Assembly: GCF_002079305.1 (NCBI RefSeq)
Contig: NZ_CP015039.1
Span: 758,501-822,500, forward strand
Length of the DNA stretch: 64,000 bases
Direction: 5' to 3'
Source of the DNA: Rhodovulum sp. P5
Lineage (GTDB): Bacteria; Pseudomonadota; Alphaproteobacteria; Rhodobacterales; Rhodobacteraceae
Below the pieces are notes generated by a model. That model was given only the letters and a program-made list of their open reading frames with translations, was not told the DNA's origin and searched no databases. Shown piece by piece: positions 17,608 through 26,037 of the stretch. Numbering within the stretch: position 1 is the first letter of the stretch; each line of letters starts with the position of its first letter. The translations under genes and the position numbers were made by a program.

Positions 17608-17625
17608 CTGTTACAGGCGTGTCAC
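17608..17625 (+). promoter_or_regulatory. candidate PhoB box upstream of the HAD operon
   Basis: CTGTTAC, four bases, then GTGTCAC form two heptamers exactly 11 bp apart. This is the geometry of a minimal Pho box (CTGTCAT-N4-CTGTCAT). It lies about 90 bp before the HAD start and points the right way. It is shorter and less repeated than the array at 10182. Confidence 0.45.
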
Positions 17626-17714
17626 GGCCAACCGCGACTGTCCCCTCAACACGATGCACCACGCGAACCGACCTCCGTGACCCACCGCGGTCACGGGAAA
17701 GGGAGATGTTGCCG

Positions 17715-18464
17715 ATGATGACGGCCGATGCAGACCTGCTGGACCGCAGGCGGAGCGCCACGCTCGACCCCGCCGCCGTGGCCGGGTTCGATTGCGTGCT
17801 GTGCGATCTCGACGGCTGCCTGATCGCGCAGGGGCAGGCCTTTGCCGATGCCGCGCGGTTCGTTGCCGCCTGCGGTGAGCGGCTTTGGATCGTATCGAAC
17901 AATTCCGCCGACACGGGTGAGACGCTGAGCGCCCGTCTCTGCGCCCTTGGCCTCGACATTCCGCCCGCGCGGATCGTTCTGGCCGGGGAGGAGACAATCC
18001 GCCATCTGGCGACCGAAAGCTCGCGCATCGCCGTTCAGGGCTCCGCGCCGCTGCAGGCGCTGGCCCGCGCGCTGGGTGTCCTGGCAGAGGATGCGCCCGA
18101 CAGCATCGTCTTGTGCCGCGATCCGCGGTTGACGGTAGACATGCTGGGGCCGCTGGCCGACCGGATCGCCGGGGCCGACGAGTTCTGGGTCGCCAATACC
18201 GATATCAGCCATCCCGGCCGCGACGGCTCGCCCGTGGCGGAAACCGGCGTGCTGCTGGCCGCGCTGACCGCCCTGTTGCCCAGCCTGCGCCATCGCAGCC
18301 TTGGCAAGCCCGATGCCTATCTGGTTGAAACGGCGCTCGACCGGGCGGGCACACCGCCCGAGGCGGCGATCTTCGTCGGCGACAATCCTTCGACGGACGG
18401 ACTGGCCGCCGCCCGCGCCGGCGTGTCTTTCCTGCATCTCGACCGGGACGGGGCGCGGCCATGA
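17715..18464 (+). CDS. HAD-IIA family phosphatase (NagD / p-nitrophenylphosphatase-like)
   Basis: A 249-residue HAD phosphatase. Motif I is CDLDGCL (about residue 31, nucleophile and acid Asp), motif II is VSNNS (about 59), motif III Lys is GKPDAYL (about 196) and motif IV is VGDNPSTD (about 219). A class IIA cap lies between motifs II and III. The start at 17715 is chosen because GGGAG lies 9 bp ahead; an ATG at 17706 is open but abuts that site. Relatives dephosphorylate glycerol-3-phosphate, phosphoglycolate or nucleotides. It overlaps the permease by ATGA, so it may finish phosphate release from an imported diester (inference). Confidence 0.87.
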   Translation: MMTADADLLDRRRSATLDPAAVAGFDCVLCDLDGCLIAQGQAFADAARFVAACGERLWIVSNNSADTGETLSARLCALGLDIPPARIVLAGEETIRHLATESSRIAVQGSAPLQALARALGVLAEDAPDSIVLCRDPRLTVDMLGPLADRIAGADEFWVANTDISHPGRDGSPVAETGVLLAALTALLPSLRHRSLGKPDAYLVETALDRAGTPPEAAIFVGDNPSTDGLAAARAGVSFLHLDRDGARP

Positions 18465-19387
18465 TCGACTATGTCGCCCGGGCGCTTCTCCGCATGATCG
18501 TGACGCTCTTCGTGATCGTCACGCTGGTGTTCTTCGCCACGCGGCTGTCGGGCAGCCCGCTGGATACCTTTCTGGGCGAGGGGCTGACCGCCGAAGACCG
18601 CGAAATGCTGATCACCTATTTCGGCCTCGACGGTTCGATCTGGGAACAGTACCTGCGCTACTTGCGCGGCCTGACCGAGGGAAATTTCGGGATCTCCTTC
18701 CTGGAACGCCGCCCGGTGGCAGAGATCGTGGCCGAACGCATCGGTCCTTCGCTGCAACTGCTTGGCGCGTCGCTGGGCCTGACGCTGGCGGTGTCGATGC
18801 CGCTGGGCATCCTTGCCGCGATCTACCGCACCCACTGGATCGGGTCGGCGATCATGGTGCTGGCCTTCACCGGCTACGCCGTGCCCAATTTCGTCATTGC
18901 CATCGTGATGGTGCTGGTCTTTGCCTTCACGTTGAACTGGCTGCCCGTGGTGGGCAATGGCAGCGCGGCGCATTTCATCATGCCCACGATCGCGATGTCC
19001 GGCGCACTGATCGCGGCTTTGACCCGGTTCACCCGCAACGCGATGCTGGATGTGCTGGGGCAGGACTTCATGCGCACCGCACGGGCCAAGGGGTTGCCCG
19101 AACCCGTGGTGATCCTGAAACACGGACTTAGAAATGCCTCTGTCACCATCATCTCGGTCGTCGGGTTGCAGATCGCGGGGCTGGCCGCGGCGGGCAGCGT
19201 GGTGATCGAGGCGATCTTTTCCTGGCCGGGGGTCGGGGACCTGCTCGTCGCCTCGGCGCTGGAGCGGGACTATCCGGTGCTGCAATTCGGGGTGATCTCG
19301 GTCTCCGTCGCCGTGGTTCTGATCAACACCACGGCCGACATCGCCTATGCGGTGGCCGATCCGCGAATCCGGCTGGCGCGGGGCTGA
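18461..19387 (+). CDS. Dpp-type ABC transporter permease (DppB-like), second system
   Basis: A 308-residue six-segment permease beginning with the DppB-type ARALLRMIVTLFVIVTLVFF hydrophobic stretch. It has GNFGISFL near residue 72 and the coupling loop RTARAKGLPEPVVILKHGLRN (about 206-226). It overlaps the HAD stop by ATGA and lies 1 bp before the partner permease. It is similar in architecture to, but distinct in sequence from, the permease at 13859. Confidence 0.9.
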   Translation: MIDYVARALLRMIVTLFVIVTLVFFATRLSGSPLDTFLGEGLTAEDREMLITYFGLDGSIWEQYLRYLRGLTEGNFGISFLERRPVAEIVAERIGPSLQLLGASLGLTLAVSMPLGILAAIYRTHWIGSAIMVLAFTGYAVPNFVIAIVMVLVFAFTLNWLPVVGNGSAAHFIMPTIAMSGALIAALTRFTRNAMLDVLGQDFMRTARAKGLPEPVVILKHGLRNASVTIISVVGLQIAGLAAAGSVVIEAIFSWPGVGDLLVASALERDYPVLQFGVISVSVAVVLINTTADIAYAVADPRIRLARG

Positions 19388-19388
19388 G

Positions 19389-20276
19389 ATGAGCGTGACC
19401 GATCATATCGCCCCCGTTCGACCCTCTGGCCTGCGCGCGCTCTGGCAGGGGGGCAACATCTTTCAGAAGGTCGCGCTGATCTCTGCCGTGGTGCTGCTGA
19501 CGCTGGCCGCCGCCGCGCCGCTGATCGCGCCGTTCGACCCGGTGGATCAAAGCCTGATCTCGCGCCTGCGCCCGCCCATCGGGTTCGACCGCTACAAGGC
19601 GGGCCATTACCTCGGCACGGATGAGCTTGGCCGCGACGTGTTTTCCCGCACGCTGTTCGGGCTGCGGCTGACGCTCTCCCTTGCGTTGATGGGGGCCTGT
19701 ATCGGGCTGGTGATCGGCGGTGGGCTGGGGCTGATCGCGGGGCTGCGCCGCGGCGCGACCGAAGACCTGATCATGGGCGCGGTGGATGCGCAGATCGCCA
19801 TCCCCTTCACGCTGATCGCGCTGCTCTTGCTGTCGGTCTTCGGGTCGTCCCTGACGATCATGGTGATGATCCTCGGCATCTACGGGTGGGAGCAATACGC
19901 CCGCATCGTCCGTGCCGAGGTGCGCAAGATCACCACCCTGCCCTTTATCGAGGCCGCCCGCGCCGCAGGGGCCCCGCCCCTCTACACCGCGCGGCGGCAC
20001 ATCCTGCCCAACATCGTCTCGCCGCTGGTCGTGCAGTTCACGCTGGCCGTGTCGAACATCGTGATCCTTGAATCGACGCTCTCATTCCTCGGCCTCGGCG
20101 TGCAGCCGCCCACGGCAACGCTGGGCTCCATGGTGGGCGTCGGGCGCGACTACATGCCGAACGCCCCCTGGACGGTCATCGCCCCGGCCATGATGATCGT
20201 CGTTCTCACCTTTACCGTTCAGATCCTCGGCGACTGGCTGCGCGACCGCGCCGATGTCCGCCTGCGGGAGAGATAA
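19389..20276 (+). CDS. Dpp-type ABC transporter permease (DppC-like), second system
   Basis: A 295-residue permease with the DppC hallmark HYLGTDELGRDVFSRTLFG (about residues 75-93). The coupling loop reads IEAARAAGAPPLYTARRHILPN (about 186-207) and the family C-terminus VQILGDWLRDRADVR. It forms the channel with the preceding permease and is followed, 49 bp on, by its binding-protein gene. Confidence 0.9.
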   Translation: MSVTDHIAPVRPSGLRALWQGGNIFQKVALISAVVLLTLAAAAPLIAPFDPVDQSLISRLRPPIGFDRYKAGHYLGTDELGRDVFSRTLFGLRLTLSLALMGACIGLVIGGGLGLIAGLRRGATEDLIMGAVDAQIAIPFTLIALLLLSVFGSSLTIMVMILGIYGWEQYARIVRAEVRKITTLPFIEAARAAGAPPLYTARRHILPNIVSPLVVQFTLAVSNIVILESTLSFLGLGVQPPTATLGSMVGVGRDYMPNAPWTVIAPAMMIVVLTFTVQILGDWLRDRADVRLRER

Positions 20277-20325
20277 CAACCAGAGGCCCAAGGCCCGGAT
20301 TGCCCCCATCCAAAAGGAAGTGACC

Positions 20326-21876
20326 ATGAAGAAACTGCTTCTGACCACCGCGCTGGCCCTGACCGCGACCGCCGGCCTTGCGCAGGAAATCGTCGTCGGC
20401 GCCGCCAATGTGTCGTCCTATCTCGACCCCGGCCGTGACCATTCCAATGTCGGCTCGCAATTCTACTACAACACCTTCGACACGCTGATCGACCGCGACC
20501 ACGACACGCTGGAAACCGTCTGGGTCCCGGCGCTGGCCACCGAATGGAAGCTGGTGGACCCCAAGACGATGGAACTGAAACTGCGCGAGGGCGTAAAGTT
20601 CCACAATGGCGATGACATGACCGCCGATGACGTGGTCTTTTCGCTTAACCGCATGTACCAGGCGACCTTCCCGCCCTACAAGGTCCGCTCCAAGGACCGG
20701 CTTTCCAACTTCACCGGCGCCGAGAAGGTGGACGACTACACCGTCCGCATCCATGTCGAAAAGGAAGAGCCGCTGTGGGAAACGCTGGTCTCCCTTCAGC
20801 AGGTCATGATCATCCCCGAGGACTATACCAAGGCGCTGTCGGGTGACCCCGACGTCGCCGAGGACGGCGATTTCGAGGCCTTCAGCCTCGCCCCCGTCGG
20901 CACCGGCCCCTACAGCGTCGCAGAGTTCGTGCCGGGTGAACGCGTGGTCTATGAACGCTTCGACGATTTCTGGGGCGAAAAGGCCCCGCTGGAACGCGCC
21001 ATCGTGCGCCGGATGCCGGAAACCGCCAGCCGCATCACCGCGCTGAAGACCGGTGAGGCCGACATCGTGACCAATATCGCGCCTGACCAACTGGCGCTGG
21101 TCAACAGCGACCCCAAGCTGAAGACCGAAGGCAGCGCCACCGCGCTTTTCCACGTCATGATCATGAACGTGAACCACCCCAAGCTGACCGACCCGCGCAT
21201 CCGCCAGGCGATGAGCCTTGCGGTGGATCGCGACACGCTGAACGAGGCGCTGTGGCTGGGCAAGGCGATCGTGCCCTCGACCCACACCATGGCCGAGATG
21301 GGCGCGCTGCATCAGCCCGATCTGGTCACCTTCGAATACGATCCCGAACGGGCCAAGGAGCTGCTGAAAGAGGCCGGTTATGACGGGTTCGAGATCACCT
21401 TCGACACCGACCCGGTCTACTACACCAACGGTCTGCTCGCCGCGCAGGCCATCGTCGAGATGTGGTCGGAGGTCGGCATCAACGGCCGCGTGAACGTCAC
21501 CACCACGTGGAGCGGCGGGTCGCCCAACCTGATGGTGCGCAACTGGTCGAACCCGATGTATTTCGCCGACCCGTTCGGCAGCTTCGGCGTGATGTGGGCG
21601 CCCAACGGCCCGTCCGAGGGCGAAGGCCGCTTCAACACCGATGCGGACTACGCGGCGATCTGGGAACGGTTCCGCTTCTCCAAGGATGTCGAGGCGCGCA
21701 AGACCGCCTATGCCGAGCTGATGGACCGCATCAAGCAGGACCCGCCGGTTCTGCCGCTTTATCGCCCCTATGAAAGCTGGGCGATGAGCAAGTCGGTCAA
21801 CTGGGCGCCGAAGCCGGGGCACATCCCCTATGTGCTCGACTTCCGCGCAGGCTCGATCAGCTTCAACGAAAGCTGA
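20326..21876 (+). CDS. Dpp/Opp-family ABC transporter substrate-binding protein, second system
   Basis: A 516-residue periplasmic binding protein with a signal peptide (MKKLLLTTALALTA, cleavage near GLA-Q, residue 19) and an AAAAGGAAG ribosome site. Family-5 markers are LREGVKFHNGDDMTADDVVFSLN (about 84-106), GTGPYSVAEF, RQAMSLAVDRD and the terminal DPPVLPLYRPYE. It is paralogous to the protein at 10301 but substantially diverged. The gene lies inside the operon, between its permeases and a metallophosphoesterase. That supports a phosphorylated ligand (inference). Confidence 0.88.
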   Translation: MKKLLLTTALALTATAGLAQEIVVGAANVSSYLDPGRDHSNVGSQFYYNTFDTLIDRDHDTLETVWVPALATEWKLVDPKTMELKLREGVKFHNGDDMTADDVVFSLNRMYQATFPPYKVRSKDRLSNFTGAEKVDDYTVRIHVEKEEPLWETLVSLQQVMIIPEDYTKALSGDPDVAEDGDFEAFSLAPVGTGPYSVAEFVPGERVVYERFDDFWGEKAPLERAIVRRMPETASRITALKTGEADIVTNIAPDQLALVNSDPKLKTEGSATALFHVMIMNVNHPKLTDPRIRQAMSLAVDRDTLNEALWLGKAIVPSTHTMAEMGALHQPDLVTFEYDPERAKELLKEAGYDGFEITFDTDPVYYTNGLLAAQAIVEMWSEVGINGRVNVTTTWSGGSPNLMVRNWSNPMYFADPFGSFGVMWAPNGPSEGEGRFNTDADYAAIWERFRFSKDVEARKTAYAELMDRIKQDPPVLPLYRPYESWAMSKSVNWAPKPGHIPYVLDFRAGSISFNES

Positions 21877-21921
21877 GGCACAAGGGGCGCGCCCCACCCC
21901 CACCACTCACGGACCTGTCTT

Positions 21922-22743
21922 ATGCGTATTGCCATCGTTGCCGATATTCACCACGGGGCGCCCTCTCTCACCAAGCGGGGCGATCAGGCGCTGCCGCTGC
22001 TCGACGGTTTCGCGGATTTCGTGGCCGCAGAGGCGCCCGACCTCGTTCTCGATCTGGGCGACCGGATCTCGGACATGGACCGGGACACCGACCTGCGTCT
22101 GGCGCGCGAGGTTGCCGACGCGCTGAAGGCGGTGAAGGCCCCGATCCACCATGTCTGCGGCAATCACGACCGGGACAACATGACCGTCGCCGAAAATGCC
22201 GAGATCCTCGGGCAGGATCTGGTGTCAAAGGTCATCGACGCGGGCGGCTGGCGCATCGCGCTCTGGCGGGCGGAGGCGAAGATCACCCGGACAGAGGCCT
22301 ATCGCGGCTTCGACCTGCCAGAGGCCGATCTGCTGTGGCTGGCCCATGTCGCGGCCAGCACCGACCGGCCGTTGCTGGTGGTCAGCCATGTGCCCGTGTC
22401 GGGCCATGCCCAGACCGGCAACTACTATTTCCAGCGCAGCCCGCAATATGCGACCTATCCGCAGGCAGAGCGCGCCCGGGCGGCCCTTGCCACCGCGCGG
22501 CACCCGGTTGTGTGCCTTGCCGGCCATGTCCACTGGAACACCATCACACAAGTGGACGGGGTGATCCACCTGACCCAGCAGTCGCTGACCGAAAGCTTCA
22601 CCACCCAGGGGGAGCCCGCCGCGGCCTGGGGGATGCTGGAGCTCGGCGCCGATATTCACTGGCAGGTTCACGGCCGCGACCCGTTCGAGTTGCGGATGAC
22701 CCCGCGCCCCGCGCGCTGGACCCCGCCGCTCGCCCCGTTCTGA
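21922..22743 (+). CDS. calcineurin-like metallophosphoesterase, second copy
   Basis: A 273-residue metallophosphoesterase with ADIHHG (residue 8), LGDRISDMD, CGNHDRD (about 80), VVSHVPVSG (about 156) and AGHVHW (about 199), a full dinuclear-metal set. It lacks a signal peptide. The sequence is clearly different from the GpdQ-like enzyme at 8330: the His run before the metal loop is absent and a DIHHG start replaces SDLH. It lies 45 bp after the binding protein and 10 bp before the ATPase gene, so it is part of the importer operon. Likely action is diester hydrolysis ahead of the HAD phosphatase at the operon start (inference). Confidence 0.87.
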   Translation: MRIAIVADIHHGAPSLTKRGDQALPLLDGFADFVAAEAPDLVLDLGDRISDMDRDTDLRLAREVADALKAVKAPIHHVCGNHDRDNMTVAENAEILGQDLVSKVIDAGGWRIALWRAEAKITRTEAYRGFDLPEADLLWLAHVAASTDRPLLVVSHVPVSGHAQTGNYYFQRSPQYATYPQAERARAALATARHPVVCLAGHVHWNTITQVDGVIHLTQQSLTESFTTQGEPAAAWGMLELGADIHWQVHGRDPFELRMTPRPARWTPPLAPF

Positions 22744-22753
22744 GGATCCTCCG

Positions 22754-24544
22754 ATGCCGCAAGCGCCCGTTCTCTCGATTCGCGACCTTGGCATCGCCTT
22801 CGGCCATTTTCAGGCGGTGGAACGCATCAGCCTGGATATCCGCGCGGGCGAAACCCTGGCGCTGGTGGGCGAAAGCGGCTCGGGCAAATCGGCCACCGCG
22901 CTGGCCATCCTGCGCCTGATCGAACGCGAGGGCGGGCGGATCACCGGGGGCAGCATCCGGTTGGGCACCGACACCCCGGTCGAGGTCACGACGCTTGGCG
23001 CCGCCGACCTCACGCGGCTGAGGGGTAACCGCATCTCGATGGTGTTTCAGGAACCGATGACGTCCCTGAACCCGGTGATGCGGATCGGCGAACAACTGGT
23101 CGAGGTGCTGATGCGCCATCAGGGCCTTGGCCGCACCGCCGCGTTGAAAGCGGCAAAGGCCGATCTGGACCGGGTGCGCATCCCCGACCCCGCGCTGCGG
23201 CTGACCCAGTACCCCCACGAACTTTCCGGCGGGTTGCGGCAGCGGGTGATGATCGCCATGGCGCTGGCCTGCCGGCCAGAGGTTCTGATTGCCGACGAAC
23301 CGACCACCGCGCTGGATGTGACCACGCAGGCCGAGATCCTCGCCCTGATCCGATCGCTTCAGGCAGAGCTTGGCATGGCCGTCCTGTTCATCACCCATGA
23401 CATGGGCGTGGTGGCAGAGATGGCCGACCGCGTGCTGGTGCTGCGCAACGGCCAGATGATCGAGGAGGCGCCGGTCACGCAGCTTTTCGCCGCCCCGCGC
23501 ACCGCCTATGCCCGGGAACTGATGGCCGCGACCAACCGGCTTGGCTCGGCCGCCCCGAAAGCCCCCATCAAGGCCGATCCGGTGCTGGAGGTCGAGAGGC
23601 TGTCGACCTCGTTCACCGCGGCCGGTGGGATGTTCCGGCGCCCCGCGTCCAGGACCGTGGTCAAGGATGTCAGCCTGTCGCTGGCCCGCGGCGAAACCCT
23701 GGGCCTTGTGGGCGAGTCCGGCTGCGGCAAGTCCACCCTCGCCCGGTCGATCCTGCGCCTTGTCGAACCGCAGACCGGCCGGGTCCGGATCGACGGTGAA
23801 GACATGACGGCACTTTCGCCCGGCGCCTTGCGCGCGGCCCGGCACAGGGCCCAGATCGTGTTTCAGGATCCCTTCGCCAGCCTCAACCCACGGCTGCCCG
23901 TGCGCGACCTCGTCACCGAACCGGCCTTTCTGCACACGGGAGTCACGGGACGGGACCGCCGCGACCTGGCCGTGTCGCTCCTGGATCGCGTGGGGCTGGA
24001 GCCGCAGGCGGCGGACCGCTTTCCCCACCAGTTCTCCGGCGGGCAGCGGCAGCGGATCTGCATCGCCCGCGCGCTGTCGGTGTCGCCGCGGGTGATCGTT
24101 GCGGACGAGGCTGTGTCGGCGCTCGACGTCTCTATCGCGCGGCGGATCACCGACCTGATGCACGACATCCAGACGCGGGAGGGGATCGCCTTCCTGTTCA
24201 TCTCGCACGACATCGCCGTGGTGGAGCGGGTCAGCCATCGGATCGCGGTGATGTATGCCGGCCATATCGTCGAGATCGGCCCCACCGGCGCGCTGCTGGG
24301 CGCGCCGCGACACCCCTATACCCGCCGCCTGCTGGCCGCGGTTCCGATCCCCGACCCCGTCTATCGCAGGGGCAACCGCCCGGCCCTGCAAGCGGGCCCC
24401 GGGCCGTCGGACTGGACCGACCTGCCCCTGCGCGAGGTCGGACCGCAGCATTTCGCCCGGGTGTCCTTTCCCCATGAAAACGCCCCGGGGGCACAGACAC
24501 CCGGCCCGGCCCATGCACGCCGACAGACGATGGCCGACGCCTGA
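22754..24544 (+). CDS. fused dual ATP-binding protein of the second Dpp-type ABC transporter
   Basis: A 596-residue protein containing two complete ATPase domains, equivalent to DppD plus DppF in one chain (GsiA/YliA-like). Domain 1 (about 1-265) has [18 protein letters not shown] and [12 protein letters not shown]. Domain 2 (about 275-555) has [18 protein letters not shown] and [13 protein letters not shown] low-complexity tail follows. The first importer in this window uses two separate ATPases instead, so the two systems are not a simple recent duplication. It is the last gene of the HAD-permease-permease-binding protein-phosphoesterase-ATPase operon. Confidence 0.92.
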   Translation: MPQAPVLSIRDLGIAFGHFQAVERISLDIRAGETLALVGESGSGKSATALAILRLIEREGGRITGGSIRLGTDTPVEVTTLGAADLTRLRGNRISMVFQEPMTSLNPVMRIGEQLVEVLMRHQGLGRTAALKAAKADLDRVRIPDPALRLTQYPHELSGGLRQRVMIAMALACRPEVLIADEPTTALDVTTQAEILALIRSLQAELGMAVLFITHDMGVVAEMADRVLVLRNGQMIEEAPVTQLFAAPRTAYARELMAATNRLGSAAPKAPIKADPVLEVERLSTSFTAAGGMFRRPASRTVVKDVSLSLARGETLGLVGESGCGKSTLARSILRLVEPQTGRVRIDGEDMTALSPGALRAARHRAQIVFQDPFASLNPRLPVRDLVTEPAFLHTGVTGRDRRDLAVSLLDRVGLEPQAADRFPHQFSGGQRQRICIARALSVSPRVIVADEAVSALDVSIARRITDLMHDIQTREGIAFLFISHDIAVVERVSHRIAVMYAGHIVEIGPTGALLGAPRHPYTRRLLAAVPIPDPVYRRGNRPALQAGPGPSDWTDLPLREVGPQHFARVSFPHENAPGAQTPGPAHARRQTMADA

Positions 24545-24572
24545 GCATGCGGCCCTCATCACGTCTTGCCTT

Positions 24573-24707
24573 TCATCCCGGTCGGGCGGAGGTCTTGTCG
24601 TCGGAGCTTTCCGTTTCCAGTCGATTGGCCAGTGCACGCCGGTCGCCCGGCGATGACAAGAGGATCGCGACAGCCACGCCGATGGCCGCGCCGCCCCGCA
24701 CGTACAT
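24573..24707 (-). CDS. small putative membrane protein (44 aa)
   Basis: A 44-codon frame starts at an ATG preceded by CAGGAG at good spacing. The peptide has a short hydrophobic stretch (GGAAIGVAVAILL, residues 5-17) followed by a charged tail (RRALANRLETESSDDKT). This resembles single-pass small membrane proteins with a cytoplasmic tail. It is unrecognised. It is convergent with the ATPase gene, ending 28 bp from it. The evidence is the ribosome site and composition only. Confidence 0.4.
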   Translation of the reverse strand: MYVRGGAAIGVAVAILLSSPGDRRALANRLETESSDDKTSARPG

Positions 24708-25261
24708 GGGTCTCCTGTTTCCACAAAGCATGCGCCGCCATATCGGCACCGAGTTTCGCTGGTGCAGCGAGAACAAGCGCTGACAGATAGCGCAGTAGCG
24801 TCTTGTCTGGTGGTTCGATGACCGCACCTGGCCAGCCGCGCAGTTATTTACGCGGTTCGGGGAACGCAACATTCCTTCGCAAATGTCTTCCCCGGACAGA
24901 CTGCACATACCCTTCGCAATCCTGTCAGGGCACCCGTATCAAACCAAAGCGATGACGCACCGGACGGAGCAGTTCCGATCATGGTGGCGCCCGCCGCCTT
25001 TCTGGCGGCCAAGCTCCGGTCATCCTGCGGACGCTCTCGTCGCGCTCATGGTCCGTGGCCGGCGCTACGAGCGTCCGGCGCGACGAGAGAGCCAGGCCGG
25101 TTGCTGTAATGGCCATGCGCCCCCGGGCGGCACGGCGCGTGCTGTGCCCCAAAAATCCTTTATTTTCAATGGTTGGTGAAATCGATGCTTCCCCCAGGGA
25201 AGCAGAACCGGCGATTCTGGGAAAACTTTGGTTCCCTTTACAACTTCCCGGCAAGCCGGTG
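24708..25261. other. 554-bp region without a convincing gene
   Basis: No frame here has protein-like composition or homology that I recognise. The region carries a perfect 12-bp inverted repeat at 25034-25089 (separate entry), a GCTTCCC / GGGAAGC hairpin near 25187-25203, and a CCGGC / GCCGG hairpin just after the HNH stop. No tRNA cloverleaf was seen. It must contain the promoter for the small minus-strand frame at 24573-24707. Confidence 0.6.
25034..25089. repeat. perfect 12-bp inverted repeat with 32-base loop
   Basis: CTCTCGTCGCGC at 25034-25045 is the exact complement of GCGCGACGAGAG at 25078-25089. The transcript would form a stable stem. No U-tract follows on either strand. It could be part of a small RNA or a mobile-element remnant; nothing else around it decides. 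Confidence 0.6.
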
Positions 25262-25846
25262 TCACGCTTCCAGTTCGGCATCCCAGTAGAGGAAATCGAG
25301 CCAAGTTTCATGCAGGTGGTTCGGCGGGAACTTGCGCCCGATATTGCGCAGTTCTTCCGCCCCGGGCTGGCGCGGTGTCTTGCGCAGGGCCATGCCGACC
25401 TGGCGCAGGCTTTTCGAACCCTTCTTGAGATTGCAACGGGAACAGGCCGCAACGACGTTCTCCCAACTGGTGATGCCACCGCGGGCCCGCGGGATGACGT
25501 GGTCGAAGGTCAGATCGCCCTTGGTCCCACAATACTGGCAGGCAAATTCGTCCCTTAAAAAAAGATTGAAGCGCGTGAAGGCCACGCGCTTCTGGGGTTT
25601 GACGTAATCTTTCAGGACGACAACCGACGGTATTCGGATTTGCATCGACGGGCTTCGGACCACCTCGTCATACTCGGCGACGATGTCCACCCGATCGAGG
25701 AACGCCGCCTTCACCGCCTCCTGCCAGGGCCAGAGGGACAGGGGGTAATAGCTTAATGGGCGGTAATCGGCGTTCAGAACGAGCGCGGGATAGTGTTTGA
25801 GCCCGCCGGGCTCCCTGACAAATGTACTCCTGAAATCGCCGTCCAT
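25262..25846 (-). CDS. HNH endonuclease
   Basis: A 194-residue protein with a C-terminal HNH domain. The zinc-knuckle pair CQYCG (about residue 103) and CSRCN (about 134) brackets DLTFDHVIPRARGG (about 111-124), which carries the catalytic His. The N-terminus (HYPALVLNADYRPLSYYPLSLWPWQ) is that of a widespread chromosomal alphaproteobacterial HNH family, not of homing introns. The ATG at 25846 is preferred over an in-frame TTG at 25921. The cellular role of this family is not known to me; repair or nucleic-acid processing is the usual guess. Confidence 0.88.
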   Translation of the reverse strand: MDGDFRSTFVREPGGLKHYPALVLNADYRPLSYYPLSLWPWQEAVKAAFLDRVDIVAEYDEVVRSPSMQIRIPSVVVLKDYVKPQKRVAFTRFNLFLRDEFACQYCGTKGDLTFDHVIPRARGGITSWENVVAACSRCNLKKGSKSLRQVGMALRKTPRQPGAEELRNIGRKFPPNHLHETWLDFLYWDAELEA

Positions 25847-26037
25847 CTTGAGACTCAGCCTCCGCCCCGTCTGCCCGATCAGGCTGCGAAGCGGGACGCC
25901 CCGCCCCAAACCTGTGATCAACTATATATGGCGTTTCCCGCCTGACAAGCCCCGCTAGATGCGGTGGATTGCCGAAACATGTAGCGCGGGGCTGTAACGG
26001 ATGTGTGACGTCGGCGTCAGGGGCCGGGCTGCGGCGG

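Noticed and set aside
22598..24724. 708-codon antisense frame opposite the dual ATPase
   Set aside because: The plus strand holds two complete ABC ATPase motif sets; the reverse frame has no domain.
24979..25479. 166-codon minus-strand frame overlapping the HNH gene
   Set aside because: It overlaps the HNH coding region in another frame and has no protein-like pattern; the HNH motifs decide.
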